From Coptis chinensis (taxonomy: Eukaryota > Streptophyta > Magnoliopsida > Ranunculales > Ranunculaceae), in the NCBI GenBank assembly GCA_015680905.1, contig CM027378.1:2108001-2172000 (forward strand): a DNA stretch of 64,000 nt, written 5' to 3'. Below are positions 42,419 through 55,173 of the stretch, in pieces (the stretch's first letter is position 1; each line of letters begins with the position of its first letter). Both the position numbers and the translations under genes were made by a program. The notes below the pieces were generated by a model. That model did no database searches and was not told where the DNA came from. It was given only the letters and a program-made list of their open reading frames with translations.

Positions 42419-45400
42419 AAAGGCAAAAGCAAGAAGGATTGAGAAAGTAGCTAGGGATATTAGCTTTAAAGGTAGTTTTTGTTATCCAGCAACGGGTCGT
42501 AGTGGTGGCTTAGCTATCTTTTGGAGGGATGGAGTGGAGATAGAAATCTTGGGAGCAACAAAAAACTATGCAACAGGTAAAATTTCCAACTTTCCTAGCA
42601 CACAATCTTGGTTTTTTACTCTGGTTTATGGGGAACCTATTGCTAGTAACTGCATCAGAGTTTGGAATGAACTCAGAGCCCTTGCACCTAGTATACCTGG
42701 GCCTTGGGTTTTACTTGGGGATTTCAATGATATAACATGCTTAGATGAAAAATCAGGAGGGAAAAGTATTTTTAACAAAAGTATGATTGATTTCAATGGC
42801 TTTATTAATGATCTTGGCCTGATTGACCTTGGTTTCAAGGGGCCAAAATTTACCTGGTCTAATAACAGAGACTTTAAGGACCATATTCTTGAACGCCTGG
42901 ACAGAGTCTTAGCTGCTACAGATTGGTTAGTTATGTTTCCTCATGCAGCTGTGAGAACAGTGGTCTGTGCTGCTTCGGATCACCTTGCTCTCAAGCTTTC
43001 TTTTACTGCTTTAGACGAGAAAACTTATAAACCGTTTAGGTTCTTTAATATGTGGTTCCAAAATGAGTCTTGTATTCCTACCATTGAGGAGGCTTGGGAG
43101 TCTGCAAATCATTTTAAACCTGACTGTAAGTTGATTTCAAAGTTGACTAAAACTAGGATTAAAATGACCGCTTGGAACAAAGAGGTCTTTGGCAATGTGT
43201 TTCATAACATTAGAGATGTCCAATCCAAGTTGGAAGCTCTGATGGCTAAACCTCTGACCAGAGCTATATGTGAGGAGATTCGAATGCTTAAAAATCAATT
43301 AAATTAGTGGCTGGACAAGGAAGAGGATATGTGGAAACAAAAGTCTGGTGCTCTTTGGCTAAAAGAGCATGGGAGGAATACTAAGTATTTCCATATGTCC
43401 ACCCTGTACAGAAGAAGGTAAAATAGTATCGACAAGCTCAAAGATGATTCTGGCCAGTGGCTAGAAGGAAGAGATAAAGTGGGTAAGAATGTTAATAAGT
43501 TCTTTAATGACATGTTTACTTCGGAGAGTCCTAGTATCAACAATAATATTAGCAATATGTTTAGACCTATTATTACTGATAAAGAGAACGATATGTTGGT
43601 GGCCATTCCATCCCAGGAGGATGTGAGGTGGGTGGTCAACAAGCTGGGAGCTTTGAAGGCCCGAGACCCGAGATGGGTTCCGGGGGTTTTTTCAAAAGTC
43701 TTTGGGATATAGTGGGGAAAACATTCTTGAATGTGTACAAGAGTTTTTTTAGACCGGGGTCCTTAACCCTAAGTTTAATGAAACTTTTATAACGCTCATC
43801 CCTAAGATTGTTAACCCTGAACATATAGCTAAGTACAGACCTATCAGCCTTTGTAATTTTGTATATAAAATTATCTCCAAAATTCTTGCTAATAGGCTTA
43901 AGTGCCATATTCATAAGTTTGTATCACCGTTTCAAGGTGCCTTTGTCAAAGGCAGGAATATTGGGGATAATATAGGGTTAGCCAGTGAGATCTTCCATAA
44001 TATGAAAAACATGTATAAGAGGAAGGAAGGGTGGGTGGCCCTGAAGCTTGACATGGCTAAGGCATATGATCGAGTTGAGTGGTCCTTTGTAGATGATATC
44101 TTAGGTAAATTGGGGTTCTGTAATAAGTGGAGAGAGCTGATCAACCAATGCCTGTCTTCTGTGTCCTTCAAGGTGCTTCTTAATGGTTCTCTGCTAGGAA
44201 ACACCTTCCCACAGAGGGGCCTGAGACAGGGGGACCCTCTGTCTCCGTATCTTTTCATCCTTACGACTGAAGCCTTGTCTAGAATGATTAACCAGGCTGA
44301 GGTTGCTAATGATATTCATGGGATCAAAATTAGAAAAAGTGCTCCCCCTATTGCACATCTTCTATATGCAGATGATCTGCTGCTGTTTACCAGGGCCTCT
44401 CTTAATGAGGCTGCTACTCTAAAAGGTATCCTTGAGGATTACTGCCTGGCATCAGGACAAAAAGTTAACTTTGACAAATCAAGTATTTACTATAGCAAGA
44501 ATGTTCATGCCAGACATAGGAAAATCCTTAAAAAGTTTTGGAAGATGAGAGATTTTGATAATAAGGATAAATACCTGGGAGTTCCAATAGTGCTCTCTGA
44601 CAGTAAAAGTGGGGATTTCAACTACCTGGTGGATAACATACATAATAAAATTAAAGGGTGGAGGGCTAGACTGCTTTCACAAGCTGGAAGGACTGTGCTG
44701 ATCAAGGCAGTGGCCCAAGCCTCTCCCCTCTATGCCATGACTGCCTACTCTCTACCAGTGTCTGTGTGCGATAAAATGGATAGGGTTTGTAGAGATTTTT
44801 GGTGGCATGGAACAGAGGAATCTAAGATTATCCACACTATTGAGTGGGATAAACTCTGCAAACCCAAAAGCCTTGGGGGCTTAGGGTTTCGTAAGTTTGC
44901 TGATATCAACAAGGCCCTTCTAGCTAAACATAGCTGGAGGGCCGTAAATGATAAGGATTCCCTATGGGCTAGATCTTTCAAAGCTGCATATGGGAACAAA
45001 TGGCTAGGACATGTGAAAGGGCCACCTCCCAATGCTTCGTTCTTCTGGAAAGGGGTACATAAAAACCATGACTTGGTTTAGAATGGAACCTGCTGGAGCA
45101 TTGGGAATGGTGAGACCACTTCTGTCTTCCATGACCCTTGGCTGATGCTTCATGGTAAACCTATTATCCTCAAGGACATCTGTCCTCCCAGAGGATTGCA
45201 AAAGTATTGGAAAGTCAGCCATCTCATGAGGGCTGATGGCACTGGTTGGGACCAACAAGTCCTCAATGAGAATTTTGATAGTATGATCAAAACTCTTATT
45301 AATGAGGTCCATGTTAGACCTAGGGCTGGAAATGACAAACTCATGTGGTGGCCTGACAAAAAGGGTGGCTTCAGTGTTAAGTCTGCCTTCAACCTACTGA

Positions 45401-46503
45401 ATCAGAAACAGTGGGAGGAGCAAGACTCAACACTACAAATCAAGACCATAAAGAGAATCTGGAAGGCAAAGGTGGCTGCTAGAGAGCAGCTGCTCTTATG
45501 GAAAATTTACCTAAATATTCTGCCCACAGGGGATAGAATAAAAAATAGAATAAAGAATGATGATATCTCATGCCCCTTCTGTGCAGAAGAGGTTGAAACT
45601 CTGGAACATGTGTTTTTTCAGTGTCACTGGGCAAGAAGCATATGGTTTGCTTCCCCTTTGGGGATTAGAACTGAAGTATATAAGGATTGGAGGGCGAGGA
45701 GATGGATAGATGAGATCATGGAGTGGAGCAACAGCAAGGAGACATATATTGCTGACTTGGGTGTATATGCATGTACACTGCTGCAAGGCATGTGGGATAG
45801 CAGGAATCTGCAGAAGTTTGGCAAGGGTGCTATGGGTAATAAGGAGATACTAGCCTCTAACAGTATCCAGTGGCAGAGAAGACTGAAGGCATTCGCAAGG
45901 GAAGACACCCTAATCCAAGGGAGGAGAAATGGCAATGTTATTATAGCTGGAGCATCTTCTAGTTTGCATACACATATACACACACATAACCATCAATTAA
46001 GCACAGTAGATAACATGGAGCACTGTACTTTAACTAATGTTGTACATGATATGAATATTAGATTTGATGGGGCTTTCAACAAGGAAAAACAAACTGGAGC
46101 AGGAGCTGCTATGGCCTGGAATGCACAGGGAGACCTAGTAGCGGCTGCAGTAAAGAGGTTTAAAGCTTGGACAGCTGAGGAAAGTGAACTCTTGGCGGCC
46201 GAAGTGGCAGTCAAGCTAGCATCAACCTTGGAGGGAAGGAACTATGTCTTTCAAGGAGACAATGCTGCTGTCATCAGCTCTCTAGCATCCCAAGTTTCTA
46301 CTCTAAATTGGTCTCTCCAGACGATAGTGGAGGCGATATGTAGAAGTGTCAGTCTTTTGGACAATGCAGTTTTTAGGTGGTTTAACAGAACTTGTAATGG
46401 GGTTTCCCACGACTTAGCAAAATGGGCAAGTATCTCGTGTGACATGAAAGATCTACCTAAATGCTGTAAAGACTATAATTGTAAACCTTTTATATGGCAG
46501 TAA
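42419..46503 (+). pseudogene. LINE-1 ORF2: endonuclease, reverse transcriptase, RNase H
   Basis: Continues from 32870. Endonuclease to about 43010: GRSGGLAIFWRDGVEIEI, LLGDFNDI, ASDHLAL. A stop at 43305, another near 43421 and a frameshift near 43715 break the linker and RT start. RT: YRPISLCNFVYKIISKILAN, KLDMAKAYDRVEW, GLRQGDPLSPYLF, LLYADDLLLF (44365 on). A stop follows at 45079. Then CPFCAEEVETLEHVFFQC (45571 on), the zinc-binding region, and a C-terminal RNase H with IRFDGAFNKEKQTGAGAAMA and QGDNAAVI, ending at 46503. Functions would be target nicking, copying and RNA removal; this copy is dead. Confidence 0.88.
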
Positions 46504-46537
46504 TAGAAATGGATGGTTAGCAAAAAAAAAAAAAGCC

Positions 46538-47233
46538 CTGCTACACCACCAATACCAATCGATTCCCCCACTACACAGATAACTCGTATATGGAAACAAT
46601 TTAACTCCGGACAAAATCTAAATATCAACTACAGCCTATACTAGCATGCCCAACTCGCTAAACAACTATCAACAACAAATAATAATGCAAAGTAGTAAAG
46701 GCAAACCACAAAACAAAGATTTACCGTGGTTCGGTCAATGGTGCCTACTTCCACAAGAGCTAGTTCTTTATAAAGTGGGAAGGAAGATTACAATCTCTCC
46801 TTTCAGTCTCTCACCTTACTAGCTCACTCTTATCTCTTTACAGGGTTGTATCTCTGTAAAGGTTATCTCTCAATCTTGATAGCTTTCAAGATTGGGTTTC
46901 TCTCCCTTTGTTTTTGTCTGGTTCTTAGTCTTTCTGACTTGGTTAGGTTTTCCAAAACCTTGATTTTGTTTTTATTCTAAAAAACAAATTTCGCAGTTAC
47001 TGTAGCAAAGCCCACAAAAAATTAGACACGGCGCGAGTGCGCTCTTTGGCGTGTCGGCTCGACTCGACTCTTGGCGCGGTCGCTCTCTGGCGTAGGTCGC
47101 GCTCACTCTTCTGGAGGCTTCTACGGCATGGGGCGCAGTGCGCGCTACTCTCGGCGCGATTCAAGACTCGACATATTCCGCCGAGAATCAGCTCCGTTTT
47201 CCTTCTCTCCTCATGTGAGGGATAACTCCAACA
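46538..47233 (-). repeat. 3' LTR of copia1
   Basis: On the minus strand TGTTGGAGTTATCCC onward. GC-rich U3 words are at 47025-47160. Clearly divergent from its partner, mostly in that GC-rich part. Confidence 0.9.
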
Positions 47234-47247
47234 ATCTCCCCCTCCGG
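47234..47247 (-). promoter_or_regulatory. Polypurine tract of copia1
   Basis: Minus-strand CCGGAGGGGGAGAT next to the 3' LTR start. Confidence 0.8.
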
Positions 47248-47283
47248 AACAGTGAGGGGGGATACCTTCATGCAATTTCCAAA

Positions 47284-49000
47284 TCAACAGGAGGAGTCTG
47301 CTACCATTCCGGTGGTAGCACAGCAAATATCAAACTTACCTTTCGGTAAGACTTTGGTCATCATATCCGACCCGTTCTTGTCGGTATGGATCTTCTCGAT
47401 ACACAAATGCTTGTCTTCGAGTACTTCTCTAATCCAATGATAACGCACGTGTATGTGCTTGGATCTAGAATGAAAACTCGGATTCTTGCTCAAGTGGATG
47501 GCGCTCTAACTGTCACATAGAACTACAAATTGTTTCTGCTTTAGCCATAGTTCGTCGAAGAACCTCTTCATCCATAGCATCTCTTTGCAACACTCAGTGG
47601 CTGCAATATACTCGACTTCTGTAGTGGAGAAGGCAACACACTTTTGCAACTTATATTGCCAAGAAACTGCTCCCCCTGCAAAAGTAACCAGATAATCGGA
47701 GGTAGACTTCATGGAGTCAACATCACCTGCCATGTCTGCATCAGTGTAGCCTTCAAGTAAGGGCTTACTTCCACCAAAGCACAAACACAATTTGGAAGTG
47801 CGTTTGAGATATCTCAATATCCACTTAACACCTTCCCAATGCTCCTTACCCGGATTTGACAGAAATCGGCTTACAACACCAACAGCGAAAGCAATATCTA
47901 GTCTAGTACACACCATGACATACATCAAACTGCCCACTGCGGATGCATAAGGAATCTTTTCCATCTGATTCTGCTCATGCTCACCCTTTGGACATATCTC
48001 TTTGGTCATGCGGAACTGACCACCAAGCGGACAACTGACTGACTTCGCTTGATCCATGTTGAATCTCTTCAACACCTTCTCAATGTAGCTTTCTTGAGAA
48101 AGCCACAACTTTCCACTCTTTCTGTCACGAGTGATCCACATCCCAAGTATCTGCTTTGCTTGACCCAAATCCTTCATCTCAAAGGACTTACTCAAGTCTT
48201 TCTTCAGCTTGGATATCTTGTTGATGTTTGGGCCAACTATCAATATATCATCCACATATAGCAATAGCACTATGAAATCCCCATCTGGAAATCTCTTAAC
48301 AAACACACAATGATCGGAAGCAGACTTCTTGTACCCTTGCTTCGCCATAAATGAATCAAACTTTATGTACCACTATCTCGGTACTTGCTTCAACCCATAC
48401 AAGCTCTTTATCAGCTTGCATACTAGGTGCTCTTTGCCTTTGACCTCAAACCCTTCTGGCTGGTCCATGTAGACATCTTCTTCAAGGTCTCCATGAAGAA
48501 AAATTGTCTTAACATCAAGCTGCTCAACCTCTAGGTTCATACTTGTGGTCATACCCAATACCACCCGGATAGAAGTCATCTTCACTACAGGAGAGAAAAT
48601 CTCATCAAAGTCAATCCCTTTCCTTTGATCGAATCCTTTCACGACAAGGTGAGCTTTATGCCTTGGGTGAGGATTGTTCTCCTCATGCTTGACTTTGTAT
48701 ATCCACTTATTCTTGAGAACTTTTCTCCCTGTGGGTTTCTCAACTAACTCATAAGTGTGATTCTTATGCAAAGAATCCATCTCATCATGCATGGCCTTCA
48801 ACCACTTCTCCTTGTCTGTACCTTCAAGTGCCTCTTGATAGTATATAGGTTCTCCACCATCCGATAGTAGCACGTACGTATGTGGTGGATACCTGGTTGA
48901 AGCTAGTCTCCCTCTGTCAGACCTCCTTGCCCCATCTGGCGGGTGCCTCGGGAGGATGCACTTCGCTTGCTTTCGGTGGTGGTTCATGCATCTCATCTGC
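47284..49000 (-). pseudogene. copia1 reverse transcriptase and RNase H
   Basis: RT from about 48850: WLKAMHDEMDSLHKNHTYEL, NKWIYKVKHE, LDVKTIFLHGDLEEDVYMDQ (position of the catalytic aspartate), LIKSLYGLKQ, then a stop region (48349-48372), YVDDILIVGPN (catalytic D-D), and SYIEKVLKRFNMDQAK. RNase H: LEGYTDADMAGD, STTEVEYIAATECCKE (47680-47580). A stop near 47505 precedes the C-terminus HIHVRYHWIREVLEDK, ending about 47284. This enzyme copies the element RNA. Two interruptions make this copy inactive. Confidence 0.88.
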
Positions 49001-50078
49001 ATCTTCTATACCAATAGGTTCTATCCCATCATGAGCAATAGGATTCTCATCATGAGCTTCAAACTCATGGTTCTTTGCATTCTCAATGCCTTCTGCACGT
49101 TCCACAGTAGGAACTTCTGGTTTTGAATCAACAAGATCATTGGTGAAAGCCTGTAGCTTCTCACCCTCCTCAAAGTCTGCTATGGTTTGGTCTTCTAAGA
49201 ACACAACATCTCGACTTCGGATTACCTTCTTGTTAATCGGATCATAGAGTTTGTAACCAAACTTTTCATCTCCATAACCCAGAAAAATGCACTGCTTGGC
49301 TTTGTCATCAAGCTTGGATCTCTCATCCTTCGAATATGCACAAATGCCCCGCACCCAAATACCCTCCAAGTATCCATAATCAACATCTCTGCCGACCATA
49401 CTCTCTCTCGGATAATCACTATTCGAGGCTTTCTTTGGCGACAGGTTGATCACATGCACGGTATGACGCATTGCTTCTACCCAGTAGCTTTTAGGTAGCT
49501 TAGAGTGAGATAGCATGCATCTCATCCTCTCTACAATGGTACGGTTCATTCTCTCTGCTATTCCATTCTGTTGCGGTGTCTTGGGAACGGTCTGCTCATG
49601 ACGAATCCCATGACTCTAGCAATATTCTTCAAATGGCCCAATGTACTAACCCCCATTATCTGAGCGAATACACTTCAACAACTTCCCAGTCTCTCTTTCC
49701 ACCATGATGTGGAATTTCTCAAACACGCCAAGTATTTCATCCTTGGTCTTCAGACTATAGGCCCATATCTTTCTTGACGCATCATCAATGAATGTCAAGA
49801 AGTATGAAGCTCCCTGGTAGGACTTTACTCTCATAGGACCACATAAGTCTGTGTGCACTAGTTCAAGGACAGTGTCCTTTTTGTGAGACGGGAATCTTTG
49901 GAAAGACACCATGTGTTGCTTTCCTACCAAACAGTGAGTACATGTATTTAAATGTGTACCTTTAATGTCTGGCACGACCTTTTGCTTAGCAAGAACTTCC
50001 ATCCCTTTTATGCCCATGTGACCGCGGTCTCTTGTGCCACCACGATTCGGATGAAGCTTCTTTTTCTCGCGCGTTAAA
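49001..50078 (-). pseudogene. copia1 integrase
   Basis: Zinc-binding end HLNTCTHCLVGKQHMVSF (near 49950-49900), first catalytic aspartate in ELVHTDLCGPM, second in RSDNGG (49650), a short break (49646-49550), then NGIAERMNRTIVERMRC with the catalytic glutamate, and the C-terminal copia segment KCxFLGYGDEKFGYKLYDP-like, ending in an acidic linker. Integrase would insert the cDNA; the central break disables it. Confidence 0.85.
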
Positions 50079-51347
50079 CTACGCTTTACACAAACTAGCC
50101 TGTGTTTTGTAAAGAGAGCAAGTTTTCTTTTCTCTAGCTGCTACAATGGAACCTCTGCTCAGTTTCCATACCCCGTTACCAAACGAGTTTACAAAGCCAT
50201 CGTCATCTAATTTCCCAGCCGAAATTAGGTTTAACCGTATGTCAGGGACATGTCTTACATCCTTGAGTGTCAAGGTGTAGCCGACATTGGTTTCTACATG
50301 AACATCTCCAATGCCTATAATCTTCGAGACGCCACTGTTACCCATCCTTACTTCACCATATTCACCACAGCTGTAGGTAGTGAAGAATCCCCTGTGTGGT
50401 GTGATGTGATAAGATGCTCCTATATCTATCACCCACTCTGTATCCTGACATGAGGTACTAAGACAGCACACACCACAATTTGACACAATTCCCACTAGGT
50501 CATCGACTAGTGCGGTAGTATCTCTGCCTGTGTTTCCGTTCCTCTGCACCATGTCTTCATGTACACAGTTATTCTTCTCATCCCTCTTCAGTGTTCTGCA
50601 CTCATATCTGAAGTGGCCTTTGGTGACACAATAATAACATTGCCTCTCTGCCTTAGGAGTTCTAGCTTCACCCCTAGATTTACTTCTGTCATCATCTCTA
50701 GAACGAGATGGTTTTCTATTTCGACCTCTCCCCCATTTCTCTGTGAAAAGGATCTCTGAGTGAAAGGAGCTGCTTCTTGCACTCCTTCTAGTCTCCTCAT
50801 TCAACAAAGACGTGGTAGGCATCTCCATGGTAACAATTCCATCCTTGGCTGCTCCGTGTAGAGAAACTGCTAATGTCTCCCAACTTTTGGGTAGAGAGCC
50901 TAATAGAAACAAAGTCTCAACTTTGTCTCCCAAATTAATCTTCATCAAATGCATCTGATTGATGATATTCTATACTTCATTAAGATGCTCAGACATTGAA
51001 GAACCTTCTTGGTACTTTGTGTCTGCAAACTTCTTAACGACTAGCACTTTGTTTCCGCCCGACTTCCTCTTATAAAGGTCTTCGAGTTTCTTCCACAGAC
51101 TGAAGGTTGTAGTCTCTTGGGACACATGGTGAAAGACATTAGCGTCAATCCACTGTCGAATGTATCCAATCGCTTTTCTGTCAAGTTTTTTCCACTCAGC
51201 CTCATCAGTCTTTTCTGGTTTTACTCCCTCATTCTCAATGGGAAGTGCCAAGTCCTTGCAGTATAACAAGTCTTCCATCTTGGCTTTCCAGATGGTGTAG
51301 TTCTTCCTATTCAGACTCATCATACGAGTGTTCACGGAATGGTCCAT
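50079..51347 (-). pseudogene. gag: copia1 gag and protease
   Basis: Gag starts MDHSVNTRMMSLNRKNYTIW at 51347, has VSQETTTFSLWKKLEDLYKR, and one stop near 50967. It continues NLGDKVETLFLLGSLPKSWE (the UBN2-type capsid pattern), then the zinc knuckle CYYCVTKGHFRYEC (about 50640-50600). The protease follows: TEWVIDIGASYHITPHRGFF, where D-I-G-A replaces the usual D-S-G-A, then LKDVRHVPDIRLNLISAGKL. The unusual active site probably reflects decay. Confidence 0.85.
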
Positions 51348-51443
51348 CTCTATAAGTTATTTAACCTCAAATCTTCTCTCAGGAATTTCGTCAAACACCT
51401 TCTGACCAAGATTCGGATAACACCCCAGGCTATTCCAACCAAG

Positions 51444-51455
51444 GCTTTGATACCA
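51444..51455 (-). other. Primer binding site of copia1 (initiator tRNA-Met)
   Basis: Minus-strand TGGTATCAAAGC two bases inside the LTR; the copia consensus is TGGTATCAGAGC. Confidence 0.8.
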
Positions 51456-51457
51456 CT

Positions 51458-52163
51458 TGTTGGGGTTTACACCAATACCAATCGGTTCCCCCACTACACA
51501 GATAACTCGTATATGGAAACAATTCAACTCCGGACAAAATCTAAATATCAACTACAGCCTATACTAACATGCCCAACTCGCTAAACAACTATTAACAACA
51601 AATAATAATGCAAAGCAATAAAGGCAAACCACAAAACAAAGATTTACTGTGGTTCGGCCAATGGTGCCTACTTCCACAAGAGCTAGTTCTTTATAAAGTG
51701 GGAAGGAAGATTACAATCTCTCCTTTCAGTCTCTCACCTTACTAGATCACTCTTATCTCTTTACAGGGTTGTATCTCTGTAAAGGTTATCTCTCAATCTT
51801 GATAACTTTCAAGATTGGGTTTCTCTCTCTTTGTTTTTGTCTGGTTCTTAGTCTTTCTGACTTGGTTAGGTTTTCCAAAACCTTGATTTTGTTTTTATAC
51901 CAAAAAATAAATTTTGCGGTTCTTTGTAATGCGAAGCCCACCAAAAAATTAGACACAGGCGCAGTGCGTTCTCTTTGGCGGGTTGCTCGACTCGTGCTCT
52001 TGGGCGCAGGTGCTCTCTCTGAGCACAGGTCGCGCTCACTCTACTGGAGGCTTCTACGGCATGGGCGCAGGTACGCCTACTCTGAGCGCAGTCGCACTCT
52101 GACATATTCACGCAGAATCAGCTCCATTTTCCTTCTCTCCTCATGTGAGGGATAACTCTAACA
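51458..52163 (-). repeat. 5' LTR of copia1
   Basis: 706 bp, minus-strand TGTTAGAGTTATCCC to GTAAACCCCAACA. GC-rich U3 (51950-52110) with a near-perfect dyad GAGCGCGACCTGTGCTC at 52021-52037, then a TATA box (minus-strand TATAAAAAC, 51891-51899). Confidence 0.9.
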
Positions 52164-52168
52164 AAGCC

Positions 52169-53150
52169 TCATAAGAGTGAAATATCTGAGTGATGACACA
52201 AGGGAGAAGTAAATTCCGAGTAGAGAAATCACACATCCACTTGCTTGATCATCATACCATATCCTAAGCAAGAATTTAGGCCCTCTTTGGATCGATATAG
52301 TCAGAAATTCACACCTATATGAAATTTATTATCCGCTAGTCGCCCCACTGAGCCTTTCATTAGCCTTTTCACAAACCACAAATCCTTTACCAAAAAAAAA
52401 AAATAGCCTACCTATCTGGATAAGTCTGATAAATAGGATGAGTAGAGAAAAGAGAAGAGAAAAACCTGTGTAAACAAAAATTAGTTAGTTGCTTCAGAAA
52501 AGAAAAAGAAAAGAAAGTTTTCATCCAAAGAAAAGAAAAATAAAATAAAATAAAAACTCCAAAAATAGAATAAAAAGAGTTAAAAAGCCAAAATAAAAAG
52601 GCTAAGGATGGAAACAAAGTGTAGAAGCAAAAGAACAAGGTTTTCTCTAGTTACATAATATGAAGACCCTATTGTCTCAGACTTGTCTTTTTGAATATCC
52701 ATTTTCTTCCTTCTTTAACCAATATCTACTCCCCATATCACCTAATAAAGACCTCTAGCTCAATTAGGAATAGGTTGCTGTGATAGTAAGTGGTAGATGT
52801 GTTTGATCGACCTCGGCTTTCTTGGATTGCCATTTAGATTGTGAGGAAACGTGTGCCCACTACACACTGGAGTTAGCAAACTTGAGTGGAAAAATTAGAG
52901 TGTTATATGTTTTGACACATTCCTTGTGAGAACCTACTTAGGCACACTACCCAAAAATTTCAAAAACGGACCTACCATTGCATTTCATATCATAGTTCAT
53001 TGTATAATTGTTTATCTTAAGATGATTTGATTATTATGCATGTATTAGTTTAAGTTTTAGAATGATCATTCTTGTTTAAATACTAGTGAGATGTATAGAT
53101 CATTGAGACATAAATAAGGAAACAATAGTTTTATTTCTTAGTCGTTGTAG
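52169..53150 (+). other. Element b resumes: 3' non-coding region
   Basis: Continuous with 31941 (CTAAAAGCC then TCATAAGAGTG). Matches 22820-23850 of element a. No ORF. Ends at 53150 in TTAGTCGTTGTAG, where LINE-2 begins. Confidence 0.75.
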
Positions 53151-53511
53151 ACGTAAGCAAAGGTTTAGCAATGGGGACCATATTAGATGCGTCTGGGTGT
53201 GATATTACATAAGCTGCGCTTATGATCCTGTACACCTCTCTTTTTTGCCGCTTTTAGCAAAAACAAAAGATAAGAGACTCTTCTCTATCTCCTCAACTCT
53301 CTTTTCATAGCTATTTCGGGTAAAATCCTACACTGAACAACAGTGTTAGTTCCAGAAAATTCTTCTCTCCTTGCCTTTTGGGTCAAATCCTTCACTGCTT
53401 ATAGTGAAAGTTCTAAAAAGGCTAGTTTATATCCTCTCTATGGTCGGTTTCTTCTAGGGTAAAATCCTCTACTGTGAACAGTACCGAGTTCCGAAAAGAA
53501 ATAGGACAAAC

Positions 53512-55167
53512 ATGGATATCTATGAGTTCGAAAGCTCCTTTAATGAGAAAAGAAGCATACAAAAGGAGATGAGAAACACTCAGGGCATCGACATTGGTAA
53601 GGAACCAAATCAGCAAAGTCAGAATATGGTATAGGAAACAGCGCCAAAAATCTCTTATGCTGAGGCAGCAAAGAAAGCCACACAACAACAAGCAGAACTT
53701 CAAGAGCTTCCAAACCCTGAGAAGATGGGGGACTACCCAGCCATCACCATTCCGAAAAGGGCGATGAAAGGGGTTGCTCTATTGTAAGTTCTGTTTAGTG
53801 GGTAGAATTGATTTACAGAAAGTACCAATCGAAAAAGTGCGTGAAATAGCAAGGAAAATCTGGCAGCCCTCAGGTGAGTGGATTATTACTCCCATTGGTA
53901 AAGGATATCTATTTCTGATATTTTCAAATGCTGAGGATCTGAATAAGGTGTGGGCGAAAGGAGTCTGGGACTTTGATAAAAGTCCAATGAGAATAAGTCA
54001 GTGGACACCGAACTTTTGTTCGGATAGTCAGAGGCAATCCCACGCTTTAGTATGGTTTCGGTTTCCAGGACTTGGTCAAGAATTCTGGGAACCAGAAATC
54101 CTTATGTCCATTGCAAGAGGGGTGGGTTATCCGATGCAGATTGATGGGAAGACGCTGAGCCGAGAATACGGATATTATGCGAAAATTCTGGTAGATGTGG
54201 ACCTTTCAGAACCCATACCTGACCAGATTTATTTGCAAACAAAGTCGGTGAAGTTTTGGCAGACAGTGGAGATAGGGAAGTTACCAAAGATGTGTACCCA
54301 CTACAAAATTGTCGGGCATCTGGTTACTGAATGTAGGAAACTAAAAGGTGATATGCAAACTTCTCGAGGGAAAGAAAATAATGGCAAAGATGTTGTGATT
54401 GACCTTACCCCTGATGCCGATTTTTGAGGACGGAAGACGAGAAGGAAACGAAGTCGAAAACAGACGCAAGCTAAACCTAGTAAACAAGGAGAGACAATTT
54501 GGAGACCAAAATCTAATGAGCAACCGGTGGAAACACAGACTCAGAATAGGTTTGAAAATCTTGAGATAGAGGAAATACAAACCATAGAGGTGCAGGAGCT
54601 AGCTGCCGAACAAGGACAAGAAGTAAATGGGGGGACATGCAAAGATAGAGAATCATTGTAGGAAGCAGACCAAGAGCAGAGTACACATACTCCGCAACAA
54701 AAAAAAATGCAGAGACAGTCAGGGAGGAGGAAGTAATTTCTTTGGAGAGAAACAAGGAGACTGACAGTGATGGAAACGAGGGGACTGAGCATGAGCATAA
54801 TCCCAACTCAGCAGGCAGTAGTGACGCATCAATGTCTCGAATCCATGAAGTTTACACTGAAAAAACTTTGGTTGAGACTGAAGCGGAGAAAGTTCTTCAA
54901 ATGATGGCACGCAAACAGCATTCTAGAGAGGATGATAAAGAACCTCCTGACCCAGAAACCCCTACTTCCAGATAGGGAGACATAATGGAGGATGATGAAC
55001 AAGAGGAACAAGATCCTACTGTGGGCTTGATGGGCTTGATGGTGAATGACAATCAAGAATCCGATATAATCTTCAGGAATCGAAACAGACCTCAGTGGCA
55101 CATGCAACAAACATATCCCCCAGTTACCGGGTCCAGATCACGATCTCGAACTGGGCAAAAGGGATAA
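53512..55167 (+). pseudogene. LINE-2 ORF1 (DUF4283-type, RNA binding)
   Basis: ATG 53512 reads MDIYEFESSFNEKRS, an internal stop at 53632 and a frameshift near 53790. Then comes the DUF4283-type core (53800-54240): VREIARKIWQPSGEWIITPI, GKGYLFLIFSNAEDLNKVW, DFDKSPMRISQWTPNF and WFRFPGLGQEFWEPEIL. A zinc-knuckle relic CTHYKIVGHLVTEC (54294-54335) has lost its second cysteine. The C-terminal region is acidic and ends with GSRSRSRTGQKG at 55167, after a stop at 54424 and further breaks. It would bind LINE RNA. Confidence 0.8.
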
Positions 55168-55173
55168 TTAAAG

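Larger units (their letters stand above)
31942..46532 (+). mobile_element. LINE-1: plant L1-type LINE with RNase H
   Basis: Short leader, ORF1 (31986-32765), ORF2 (from 32762), and a poly-A tail at 46522-46534. Interrupted by element c at 32871-42418. Domain order endonuclease, reverse transcriptase, zinc-binding region, RNase H is that of plant L1 elements with a terminal RNase H. Flanked by the AAAAGCCT duplication in element b. The 5' leader is short, so the copy may be 5'-truncated. Confidence 0.88.
46538..52163 (-). mobile_element. copia1: Ty1-copia element, nearly complete
   Basis: Minus strand, LTRs at 51458-52163 (5', 706 bp) and 46538-47233 (3', 696 bp), target duplication AAGCC (46533-46537 and 52164-52168). 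Contains primer site for initiator tRNA-Met, gag with zinc knuckle, protease, integrase, reverse transcriptase, RNase H and polypurine tract in copia order. A handful of stops and frameshifts. The left LTR end (CTGCTACACC in place of TGTTGGGGTTTACACC) is eroded. Tork/Tnt1-like by general sequence; lineage not certain. Confidence 0.9.

Noticed and set aside
45150..46445. Several long minus-strand ORFs within LINE-1 ORF2
   Set aside because: Antisense shadows of the reverse transcriptase, zinc-binding and RNase H coding strand.
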